A stretch of DNA of 64,000 nucleotides from Pectobacterium carotovorum (GTDB lineage: Bacteria; Pseudomonadota; Gammaproteobacteria; Enterobacterales; Enterobacteriaceae). Both the position numbers and the translations under genes were made by a program. The notes beneath the pieces were generated by a model. The model searched no databases. It worked only from the letters and a program-made list of their open reading frames with translations, and was not told the DNA's origin. The stretch lies in contig CP066552.1 in the NCBI GenBank assembly GCA_016415585.1, positions 682,001-746,000 of the forward strand. Direction: 5' to 3'. This document shows positions 27,068 through 34,670 of this stretch, one piece after another (the stretch's first letter is position 1; each line of letters opens with the position of its first letter).

Positions 27068-28345
27068 ATGATTAGTCCTGCTATTAATAACTCTACTGTT
27101 TCGGCTCAACAGTCGTATCGATCTCTGATTGATTCCACCGGGAATGCAGCCAATACGGCTACCCTTCCGAAAGGGGAGGGGCCAAAAGATATTATTGCAT
27201 TGGTGACGCAGCTTGGCGTTAATAATCAGTATAACCAGAGTTTGGTGTTAACGGATATTAATGCTCAGCCCGTTTTGTCTGTACCTACTACCCGTAGTAT
27301 CCGTAGTGATGAAAAAATGGGAGCAGAGCAGAAGATGACGTTGGTTAAATTAACTGAGAGCCTGCAGAAAGGCGCGGATGTTAATACGCTTTATCGTCTT
27401 GCAGCTGCCGCTTCAAGCTTAATTCCTTCGCAGGCTAGTATCGCCCTGTTAAATAATAAAACAGGCGAGAACAGTAAATTTGCGATGGAGCCGTTGACGA
27501 CGAATTCGGTTTCCTCGAGTGGGAATACTCGTGCAATGGCTCCCGTTGCAGGAGGAACGGATATTACTGCCGCAAATGCTGCTGAGAAAACACCAACCAC
27601 TAGAACAAAAATGTTTGATACGGTGATGCTGAGTACCCTTAATAATATTATCGTCACGGCCAATCAACAGAATACTTCACATAGCCAGGCATCAGCTCGG
27701 TCTATGCAAAATGTGGTGACATCGGCAAATCACGTTGGAAATAAACATATTGATGCAGAAAAGCAGCGGATGACAGGGGTGATTTCCGCTAGTTCTGTAG
27801 GCCTTGCAGGGCAAGGGGGAATGACACTGGCCTCAATGAAATCGCTGAGAGCAGAATCTATGTCAATCAAGGCTAATTTGGGTGATGCCGCTGATATTGA
27901 AAACCTCACTGGTCTTCACAAAACAGCAGTCACTAGCGGCTCTGACGCGATGGTAAGTAAAGGAATAGCACCAGATGCCGTAATGACGGGAGAGATTAGC
28001 AAGTCGCAACCGGATTTTGTGCAACAAGCTGCTACTCGACGGCAGAAGCATAGTCGAGTCGTTAATAGTACGCAGAAAACTCGCGTAGGCACAGAGTATG
28101 GCAATCAGGTGTTTCAGTCGACTCAAAAAGCGATTGAAAGTGGCTTCAACGTTGCTGCTTCCAGAGAGTCTAAAGAGGCGGAGCTGGCGCGTGCCAACCA
28201 GTCAGTTAATAGCGAAGTCTCAAACGCGCACCAGCAGTCAGCGAAGAAAGCGGCTGAAACAGAGGCTGCAATGCGCCAGATGCAAGAAAGTGTATTGCGC
28301 AATAATAATGATGCCGCATCGTCTATTTCAGGGCGGATGGGCTAA
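27068..28345 (+). CDS. sipC: Translocon protein SipC/SctB
   Basis: This 425-residue protein lies in the IpaC/SipC position and has the family's character: hydrophilic, alanine- and serine-rich, one weak hydrophobic stretch (about 110-130), and a helical C-terminus of Ala, Glu and Ser. In Salmonella SipC both forms the pore with SipB and nucleates actin. Salmonella SipC is 409 residues. Sequence similarity is limited and position is an important part of the call. A weak hairpin (28365-28387) follows the stop. Confidence 0.88.
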   Translation: MISPAINNSTVSAQQSYRSLIDSTGNAANTATLPKGEGPKDIIALVTQLGVNNQYNQSLVLTDINAQPVLSVPTTRSIRSDEKMGAEQKMTLVKLTESLQKGADVNTLYRLAAAASSLIPSQASIALLNNKTGENSKFAMEPLTTNSVSSSGNTRAMAPVAGGTDITAANAAEKTPTTRTKMFDTVMLSTLNNIIVTANQQNTSHSQASARSMQNVVTSANHVGNKHIDAEKQRMTGVISASSVGLAGQGGMTLASMKSLRAESMSIKANLGDAADIENLTGLHKTAVTSGSDAMVSKGIAPDAVMTGEISKSQPDFVQQAATRRQKHSRVVNSTQKTRVGTEYGNQVFQSTQKAIESGFNVAASRESKEAELARANQSVNSEVSNAHQQSAKKAAETEAAMRQMQESVLRNNNDAASSISGRMG

Positions 28346-28364
28346 TTTTTTAGTCAGCGTTATT

Positions 28365-28387
28365 AAGCGGAGAGATTATTTCCGCTT
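28365..28387 (+). terminator. Weak hairpin between sipC and sipD
   Basis: A 7-bp stem (AAGCGGA) with a 9-base loop and a short T-run follows sipC. It could attenuate transcription or stabilise the upstream RNA. It is too weak to be a certain terminator. Confidence 0.3.
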
Positions 28388-28470
28388 TTCTGCATTATCT
28401 CTTTAGTTGATCGCTTTATGGTTTTTAGACAAATACGCCATGTAGAATATTACGATCATAGGAACCTATT

Positions 28471-29646
28471 ATGAATACTGCTATATTACCAGGTCAGTTA
28501 CATTCTCTCATTTATACTCAGGGGGGGGTAAATAAAAACCACGCTGAAAGTTATACTGTTTCAGAACCTGTAGTTAATATTACGTTATTGAAAATATTAC
28601 TATGTCAGTTGGCTACCTCGGCAAGCAAGGATATTCCTACGCTTGAGGCGAAAAAAACGCTGGAAATGATAGGGAAATCTCTATCAGAAAATGGTGTGGA
28701 TATTGACAGCCCGAATCTCGAACACGGTAATGTTGGGGAGGGCGCGGGACAGAAAAACAATGTGTTTAATCGTATAGGCATGGTGCGTTCTGATGTTTTA
28801 GAAAGTAAAGTACTGAGCCATGATAAAGAATATATCAGCACGGCTGAAAATATAAAGCAAAAAATTAATAATGACAACTTAATGGCCAAGTATGCTAATA
28901 GCCAACTGTATTTAGCGAGAATAAATATTGAAAAAACAGCGGGAGATGAAATTAGCCATGCTAATGAAAATGGCAAACGTAATGGAGAAATCACTACGAG
29001 CACTAGCTATGCGGAGCTATGGGCGGTAATTGCCAATGCGATTCAAACGATAAAAGAAGATTATGTAGATTTCTATGCTGATTTAATGAAGCAGTATACT
29101 GATATGTATGAAGCCTATAATGAACATGTACAAAAGGCTTCCTCGGAGGCGGTGTCCGCAGGGAAAGATGGCAACACCGTCGCATTCGATCAGAAGAAAA
29201 TGGAGGACGGATATACTGCTTTTGATGCGTATGTGGCGGCGAATTCACCGGCTGGAGAAGTAAAAAATTGGGCCGATATGACGCCGGAAGAAAAAAATGA
29301 CATGAGAGTCACGCTTGAGCCTGCCTATAAGATTGTTGAGGTTGAGGATGAGGATGGTAACTGTCACGGCTCTATTGAATTTAATCTCGATCAGTATGAT
29401 AAGACCGTGAAAAATTCTTATCCGGCAGCAAAAAATCAAACGGGAGTATATGAGCCCTCTACTTCTAGCTATCAGGCCTGGCTCGCGACCTTTAATTCCA
29501 CCAGTAGTGCATTGCAAAGTAATATGCAGTCATTCGCCCAGCGCTATAGTCAAGCGAACAATACATTTGATAATTTAAATAAAGTATTAAGCGGTGCAAT
29601 TAGTGCACTAGGTGAAAGCGCCAAAGACGTTTTCAAAGCGTTGTAA
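28471..29646 (+). CDS. sipD: Needle-tip protein SipD/SctA
   Basis: This 391-residue protein of the IpaD/SipD/BipD family caps the needle and triggers insertion of the translocon. The conserved C-terminal coiled-coil helix is clear (SYQAWLATFNSTSSALQSN, then YSQANNTFDNLNKVLSGAI). The N-terminal part is a chaperone-like helical hairpin. A G8 run (28521-28528, codons 17-20) near the start makes it a candidate for on-off slippage. Salmonella SipD is 343 residues, so this form is longer in the middle. Confidence 0.93.
   Translation: MNTAILPGQLHSLIYTQGGVNKNHAESYTVSEPVVNITLLKILLCQLATSASKDIPTLEAKKTLEMIGKSLSENGVDIDSPNLEHGNVGEGAGQKNNVFNRIGMVRSDVLESKVLSHDKEYISTAENIKQKINNDNLMAKYANSQLYLARINIEKTAGDEISHANENGKRNGEITTSTSYAELWAVIANAIQTIKEDYVDFYADLMKQYTDMYEAYNEHVQKASSEAVSAGKDGNTVAFDQKKMEDGYTAFDAYVAANSPAGEVKNWADMTPEEKNDMRVTLEPAYKIVEVEDEDGNCHGSIEFNLDQYDKTVKNSYPAAKNQTGVYEPSTSSYQAWLATFNSTSSALQSNMQSFAQRYSQANNTFDNLNKVLSGAISALGESAKDVFKAL
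28521..28528. repeat. G8 homopolymer in sipD
   Basis: Eight consecutive G lie at codons 17-20 of sipD. A one-base gain or loss would end translation early and remove the needle tip. Confidence 0.9.
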
Positions 29647-29677
29647 TCATATAAATTTTCACATTAAGGTGAGTATT

Positions 29678-30202
29678 ATGCTAGGTGTTTTTTCAGGTAA
29701 TAGTGTATCGAGTGATATAAACTGGAACTATATAAATAATAATTACGAGGAAAAAATTAAGGAGCTGGAGATACAGCAGGAGAGAACTGCTAGTGAATAT
29801 TTGGCAAGTGCTCAATATTCCAATTGTCATTCTCAGGGTTTTGCCAAACCTGTTAGTTCATCTGCTCGTCCTGCTAGTGATTTCCCTCAAAATATGAAAT
29901 CCGTTAGCGCTTATAACGATAGACCACAGGAAGTCACCACTCAACCACGTCGTTTACCTGGGAATAGCGTTATAGCAGCAGTTGATACTCCGGAGCAACG
30001 AAATACTATAAATGAGCTGCTTAGCATTTATCATGGTAAATACAAAACGCCAAGTGAATACCTTGACAATAATGAGCTTGAGCAGTATGCCGCCTATTGC
30101 AGTGGCTGGAAAGTAGGTTTTGAGACTGCATCGAGACCAGAACCACCTGAAGAGATGACTTTTTTTTCATCTTGCCTCTCATGTTTTAAAACCGACGATT
30201 AA
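29678..30202 (+). CDS. Unknown protein between sipD and the large effector gene
   Basis: ATG at 29678, with AAGGTGAG upstream, gives 174 residues; the longer frame from 29612 overlaps sipD and is unlikely. I do not recognise the protein. It is hydrophilic and Ser/Pro-rich in the middle and has no signal peptide. It ends in FFSSCLSCFKTDD, where two cysteines sit next to phenylalanines. It is the gene after the needle-tip gene, where effectors occur in related islands, so it may be a type III effector. The cysteine pair could be a lipidation site in a host, but this is speculation. Confidence 0.65.
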   Translation: MLGVFSGNSVSSDINWNYINNNYEEKIKELEIQQERTASEYLASAQYSNCHSQGFAKPVSSSARPASDFPQNMKSVSAYNDRPQEVTTQPRRLPGNSVIAAVDTPEQRNTINELLSIYHGKYKTPSEYLDNNELEQYAAYCSGWKVGFETASRPEPPEEMTFFSSCLSCFKTDD

Positions 30203-30212
30203 GGTGTGTTAA

Positions 30213-32543
30213 ATGCCGACTATTAATACAGTTCCCACCTCGACGGTGGTTTACGCTGATGTTCACGCTGAGCCTGGAATAAAAAAATCAGGTGATAGTT
30301 CAACGCTGCTAAATGCTATTAAACATGTTGATAGTTCAGCGATTGATGATTTTAAAAAGAAACCAAATGAATCAGAATGTGCAAGAAAGGCATTCGATGA
30401 GCTTGCTCGTAAGGGATTTTCTGGCAATAATTCTCATCTTGAATTTCGTGATACTCAATTATTCAATCGTCAAAGGGAGGACGTGAAAAATATATTAGGC
30501 ATAATTTGCCCTTATATATCTGATGAAAAAGATAAAAAAACATTCGACAATATTATTCATACGCTGAGTAAGGATAAGGAATATTCATGGAAGGAATGGA
30601 CACAAGAGAATAAGCTTGGTAAAGCAATTTCTGAGTTAATGATTCGTTATGGTAGCGAGGCGCTTAGACAATTTGTCGAAGAATATCGTGATATCTGCGT
30701 TGATGCCTGGAAAGAATACCATCCTGGTCTTGAAACGAATTGTGATGAGATTTTCACTGAACAAGAGCGGCGTTATGCTGCGTTAGTCGGTTCGATGAAA
30801 GACGATTTAATTAAAACACAGGAGGGAAATACCTTTTTGGCGTTGAAGTATTATGCCGCCCAATTCAAGGACCTTAATGTCTCTTTGGCTAAGACATTGC
30901 GTCATCACCTATCCGAATCAACATCCCAGACAGATCGAGCACTTAACCCTGAACATCCTGCTGCTAAATCACCCGATGCTGGTCTGGGAGTGCGGATGCC
31001 GGAGGGGGGGGCGCAGCCATTCACCTTTAATCCCACCTTTAATCCCACCGTGAGTCCCATCATGCTGAACTATGGAGGTAAGTCTTCAAGCTCAGGGAAT
31101 GATGATCACCCAGGGTTAGTGAATAATACGGGGATGAATTGGAATGCTGCTTTTGATTCTGTTCTGGCAACAGGTGATTTGACCGAGGAGACCAAGGCTA
31201 ATTTATTGAGTGATATAATAAAAGCGGCTTCTCCATCCGCTTTTATGAACGGCGGTGTACTCCCTAATTTGCAGCGTGTCAGTGCGTACACGCCGGATAA
31301 CCCCCCGCAGCCACACTGCGTGTTAACTTCAGCACAGTCGGATCCAACAAAGAAAACTACCCAGACGCAGCAGGAGTCAGCAGAGAAAACTACCCAGACG
31401 CAGCAGGAGTCAGCAGAGACAGCTACCCAGACGCAGCAGGAGTCAGCAGAGACAGTGGAGCTGAGGCGTCACCACTTTAATGGAACCAGAACCCCATCCA
31501 CAGTAGCGCAATCTCCTGCGTTTCTAAATGAACTGAAAGAGACGCTTGCCGCTCGTAACGCAGCAGGGCAGACAAAAAGCCCTGAAGATATAGAGAAGTT
31601 TATAGCCGAACACCGTCAGCAGAAGTCTACCGTCCAAACGCCACTCGATGAGCATCTTGAGGCAATAAGGAAAGGGGTACCGCTAAAACCGATAGCTGGA
31701 ACTACCGCATCATCAACTAATGAGTCCAGGAACGAACAGAAAGGTCATATTGAACTAACGATTGAAGACTTGGGGCTAGGTCCGGAGGCAGATGACATCG
31801 TGTACTATCAGCAGGAGCCTACCCCTCCAAGGATTCCGACGCCGCCTCCGTTCCCGAATCCCGCTTCTTTAATGTCACCTAATGGGGCAGGGAATGAACC
31901 GAAAGATCATATTGAACAACCAGGCAAAGTAAAGATTGAAGACTTGGGGGAAAATTCGGAGGTAGATTCGGAGGCAGATGCAATCGTGTACTATCAGCAG
32001 GAGCCTACCCCTCCAAGGATTCCGACGCCGCCTCCGTTCCCGAATCCCGCTTCTTCAATGTCACCTAATGGGGCTACGAATACTAACGAGAAGGATGTTA
32101 CCGATTCGGCTTCAAAGGTGAAGCAGAAGCCTCTGTACACGTCGCCTCATAACGTCAAGACAAAGTCCAGTAGGACTAAAGTGAACCTTCAACGTAAGGC
32201 TGAAAACGCTAAGTCGCAGGACATTTTTTTAAATCGCAATGAAACGAAGTGGATGCCGCCAACAAATGGCTCAGCATCACCAGAGATTGATGATCGAAGC
32301 AATCAGCCCTTAAGGACATCACCATCCTTACAGGATCTAAGTTCGCCGTCACCATCTGCTTCTATCTACACCACTAGTCGTACTCCTGACATGTTTAACC
32401 GTCGTCAAAGCAAAGAGCCGCAGCATTTTAATCGGATCGAAGTCAAAGGGGGTTTAAGACGTTCTTTAAGCTGGTCTTCCCTGAGCGACAAGCTCCAACA
32501 GGAACAGGAAGATAAGCTTAAAAAATCAACGATGAACTCTTGA
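30213..32543 (+). CDS. Large repeat-containing candidate effector with WH2-like motif
   Basis: This 776-residue hydrophilic protein sits where SPI-1 has sipA (between sipD and iacP) but does not look like SipA. The N-terminal 240 residues look helical and probably contain the secretion and chaperone-binding region. A disordered Ser/Pro/Gln-rich region follows, with three 11-residue tandem repeats (KTTQTQQESAE, about 379-411). An amphipathic segment (437-452, FLNELKETLAARNAAG) lies just before a close match to the actin-binding WH2 motif (478-494, LDEHLEAIRKGVPLKPI). Two nearly identical modules with an acidic stretch, IVYYQQ and a proline cluster TPPPFPNP follow, 62 residues apart. The basic Ser-rich tail has no motif I know. 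The layout resembles chlamydial Tarp or WASP-type proteins. Function is inference. A G8 run lies at 31004-31011. Confidence 0.75.
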   Translation: MPTINTVPTSTVVYADVHAEPGIKKSGDSSTLLNAIKHVDSSAIDDFKKKPNESECARKAFDELARKGFSGNNSHLEFRDTQLFNRQREDVKNILGIICPYISDEKDKKTFDNIIHTLSKDKEYSWKEWTQENKLGKAISELMIRYGSEALRQFVEEYRDICVDAWKEYHPGLETNCDEIFTEQERRYAALVGSMKDDLIKTQEGNTFLALKYYAAQFKDLNVSLAKTLRHHLSESTSQTDRALNPEHPAAKSPDAGLGVRMPEGGAQPFTFNPTFNPTVSPIMLNYGGKSSSSGNDDHPGLVNNTGMNWNAAFDSVLATGDLTEETKANLLSDIIKAASPSAFMNGGVLPNLQRVSAYTPDNPPQPHCVLTSAQSDPTKKTTQTQQESAEKTTQTQQESAETATQTQQESAETVELRRHHFNGTRTPSTVAQSPAFLNELKETLAARNAAGQTKSPEDIEKFIAEHRQQKSTVQTPLDEHLEAIRKGVPLKPIAGTTASSTNESRNEQKGHIELTIEDLGLGPEADDIVYYQQEPTPPRIPTPPPFPNPASLMSPNGAGNEPKDHIEQPGKVKIEDLGENSEVDSEADAIVYYQQEPTPPRIPTPPPFPNPASSMSPNGATNTNEKDVTDSASKVKQKPLYTSPHNVKTKSSRTKVNLQRKAENAKSQDIFLNRNETKWMPPTNGSASPEIDDRSNQPLRTSPSLQDLSSPSPSASIYTTSRTPDMFNRRQSKEPQHFNRIEVKGGLRRSLSWSSLSDKLQQEQEDKLKKSTMNS
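31004..31011. repeat. G8 homopolymer in the 776-residue effector gene
   Basis: Eight consecutive G lie at codons 264-267, upstream of the WH2-like motif and the proline modules. Slippage here would leave only the N-terminal helical part. Confidence 0.9.
31351..31449. repeat. Three tandem 33-base repeats in the effector gene
   Basis: Units start at 31351, 31384 and 31417. They are nearly identical and encode KTTQTQQESAE-type peptides. The start of a fourth unit at 31450 quickly diverges. The repeats preserve the reading frame, so copy number can vary without inactivating the gene. Confidence 0.9.
31783..32074. repeat. Two near-identical 106-base copies, 186 bases apart
   Basis: Copies at 31783-31888 and 31969-32074 differ at only a few positions, nearly all at the left end. 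They encode the IVYYQQ/proline module. The spacing is 62 codons. The high identity means a recent duplication or ongoing conversion. Confidence 0.9.
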
Positions 32544-32623
32544 TATGAACAGAGGCGCGAATAAGCCGTCGATAAGCGCTTCAGAAAAGCTGGGACAATT
32601 TAAAAAACCAGCGGAGGTGAAGG

Positions 32624-32878
32624 TTGGATTCATTGCTAATAAAAGACAATGTGTTTGAGTTGATATGTGATGTTATTTATCAGGTTAATGGCACGGCTCC
32701 TGCTGAGATTAAAGCACAGGATAGCTTGATCAAGGATATTGCAATGGATTCCGTGGAGTTAGTTGATTTTCTGATAAAACTGGAAGATCTTGGCTTGGTG
32801 TTGGAGCGTTCACAAATCACGAGTAAGCTAACGGTCGAGCAGGTTGTTGAACTTATGATGGTGGCGTTGAGGCAGTAA
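32624..32878 (+). CDS. iacP: T3SS-associated acyl carrier protein IacP
   Basis: This 84-residue acyl-carrier-type protein has the phosphopantetheine attachment motif MDSVELVD, the serine being residue 43. It starts at TTG with a strong GGAGGTGAA. In Salmonella iacP follows sipA and affects secretion of SipA and other proteins. Its presence immediately after the sipA-position gene keeps the SPI-1 gene order. It closes the island. A 32-base hairpin without T-run lies 13 bases downstream at 32892-32923. Confidence 0.9.
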   Translation: MDSLLIKDNVFELICDVIYQVNGTAPAEIKAQDSLIKDIAMDSVELVDFLIKLEDLGLVLERSQITSKLTVEQVVELMMVALRQ

Positions 32879-33003
32879 GGCTCCGTCTGTTGGCTATTGT
32901 CTCGGGAAACTGGGACAATAGCCGACGCTGTTAACCATGAACCTCAGAATATCCTTGTTTTGTGATAAAATCGGGACAATACAGTATATTTTTACGGTTC
33001 TCC

Positions 33004-34143
33004 ATGCCATATCCCTACGATCTCAATGAATTAGCGCAACACATCAAACAATGGGGACAGGCATTGGGTTTCCAGCAGGTCGGTATCTGCGACACCGATT
33101 TGTCCGCAGAAGAGCCTCGACTTCAGGATTGGCTGGATAAGCAATACCACGGGGAAATGGACTGGATGGTGCGCCACGGCATGCTGCGGGCGCGTCCGCA
33201 TGAGCTGCTGCCCGGCACACTGCGTGTCATCAGCGTACGTATGAATTATCTTCCCGCCAAAGCCGCATTCGCCAGTACCTTAAAAAACCCAGAACTCGGC
33301 TACGTTAGCCGCTATGCACTGGGTCGCGATTACCACAAGCTGTTGCGCCAGCGTCTGAAAAAGCTCGGCGACCAGATTCAGGCATACTGCGGTGAATTGA
33401 ATTTTCGTCCCTTTGTCGATTCCGCTCCCATTATGGAACGCCCTTTGGCTGCGAAAGCCGGACTTGGCTGGGTTGGTAAACACTCACTCATTCTGAACAG
33501 AGAAGCCGGCTCCTGGTTCTTTCTGGGTGAACTGCTGATCGATTTACCCCTACCCGTCGATCGCCCACAGGAAGAACAGTGCGGCCGATGCGTCGCCTGC
33601 ATGACCACCTGCCCAACTGGCGCGATTGTCGCCCCTTACACCGTTGATGCCCGTCGCTGCATTTCCTATCTGACCATCGAATTGGAAGGTCCGATTCCTG
33701 AAGAATTTCGTCCGCTCATGGGCAATCGCATCTATGGCTGCGATGACTGTCAGCTGATTTGCCCGTGGAATCGGTTTTCACAGCTTACCGACGAGGCGGA
33801 TTTCAGCCCGCGAGCCGCGCTGCATACGCCAGAGCTGCTGGCGCTATTCGGCTGGAATGAAGAGAAATTTCTGCGAATTACGGAAGGGTCTCCGATCCGG
33901 CGCATCGGCCATCTCCGCTGGCTACGCAATATTGCCGTCGCACTGGGGAATGCCCCCTATCAGGATAGTATCGTACTGGCGCTGCAAGCCCGTTTGGGTG
34001 AAAGCGAACTGTTGGATGAACATATCCACTGGGCAGTTCATCAGCAGTTGGAACGTCGCGCGTCACTGGAAATTGACGTCCAATCCACACAGAAAAAGCG
34101 ACTTATTCGTGCAGTAGAGAAAGGATTACCGCGTGATGCGTGA
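33004..34143 (+). CDS. queG: Epoxyqueuosine reductase QueG
   Basis: This 379-residue enzyme reduces epoxyqueuosine to queuosine in the wobble base of GUN tRNAs, using cobalamin and two [4Fe-4S] clusters. Cluster motifs are CGRCVACMTTCP (about 184-195) and CISYLT with CDDCQLICPW (about 240-257). A HEAT-like C-terminus binds tRNA. ATG at 33004 is the start used in E. coli relatives, and a longer frame from 32962 is not needed. In E. coli queG diverges from nnr, but here it points towards a decayed nnr, so the locus is rearranged. Confidence 0.96.
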   Translation: MPYPYDLNELAQHIKQWGQALGFQQVGICDTDLSAEEPRLQDWLDKQYHGEMDWMVRHGMLRARPHELLPGTLRVISVRMNYLPAKAAFASTLKNPELGYVSRYALGRDYHKLLRQRLKKLGDQIQAYCGELNFRPFVDSAPIMERPLAAKAGLGWVGKHSLILNREAGSWFFLGELLIDLPLPVDRPQEEQCGRCVACMTTCPTGAIVAPYTVDARRCISYLTIELEGPIPEEFRPLMGNRIYGCDDCQLICPWNRFSQLTDEADFSPRAALHTPELLALFGWNEEKFLRITEGSPIRRIGHLRWLRNIAVALGNAPYQDSIVLALQARLGESELLDEHIHWAVHQQLERRASLEIDVQSTQKKRLIRAVEKGLPRDA

Positions 34144-34180
34144 GCCGCTCAAACTCTTGTCATCAGTTTGTCGCACGCGC

Positions 34181-34406
34181 TGTGAATAAATAAAAAAAAC
34201 CGTTGCCAATCAACTGTCACAAAAAGTACAAGCGATCGTTATAACGTTTTATAAGTAAAATTTATGAATAGATATCAATAAGATACTCTACAGTATTTTA
34301 TCAACAACATAGCGTGATTAATAAATAACCAACAGACAGCCTGTGGATAAGTCTGTTAAGAAGAATATGATTTTTTGTATTAACTGATAAAAAATGATGT
34401 GGATTG
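34181..34406. promoter_or_regulatory. Cluster of DnaA boxes, possible datA-like locus
   Basis: Relative to the consensus TTATCCACA I see: TTATTCACA on the reverse strand at 34181-34189 (8 of 9), TTATCAACA at 34298-34306 (8 of 9), a perfect box on the reverse strand at 34342-34350, and CAATCCACA on the reverse strand at 34398-34406 (7 of 9). In E. coli the DnaA-titrating locus datA lies just past the 3' end of queG, and this cluster occupies that place. The region's dense AT composition also fits. Whether it titrates DnaA is inference. Confidence 0.55.
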
Positions 34407-34563
34407 AGGTAACGCTTGTGCTCGAAATATGATGCTGTGTAGACAGTAAAAAACGGGCAACAGCACAAAGCGGCGTGCATTATGAATTTCTTATCGTCCT
34501 TTGGCAAGGGCTGAGATCTAATTTTTACGATCGAAAGAAAAATTCTACGATCAAAAGCAAAAA

Positions 34564-34596
34564 CGCGGCGACACCTCTTGATGAGGCATCGCCGCG
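34564..34596 (-). terminator. Terminator of ahpCF
   Basis: An 8-bp GC-rich stem (CGCGGCGA with an inner CCTC/GAGG pairing) lies downstream of the ahpF stop. On the reverse strand it is followed by TTTTTGCTTTT. This is a typical Rho-independent terminator. Confidence 0.8.
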
Positions 34597-34670
34597 CGGA
34601 ACGTTAAGATCGTCGTCGGAGAAACAGAAGAATGGCAAATATATCCACCTTCGTCCTCAACAGGCCGATG

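Larger units (their letters stand above)
34144..34670. other. Intergenic region with DnaA boxes and ahpF terminator
   Basis: About 530 AT-rich bases follow the queG stop with no gene. A 68-codon frame (34301-34507 reverse) looks spurious. The region contains a cluster of DnaA-box-like sites (34181-34406) and the ahpF terminator (34564-34596). Confidence 0.7.

Noticed and set aside
32545..32658. 37-codon frame between the effector gene and iacP
   Set aside because: It overlaps the iacP start in another frame, has no clear ribosome binding site, and matches nothing I know.
32892..32923. Terminator after iacP
   Set aside because: A good 10-bp stem (GGCTATTGTC/GACAATAGCC) is present, but no T-run follows on either strand, so only a hairpin is claimed within the iacP entry.
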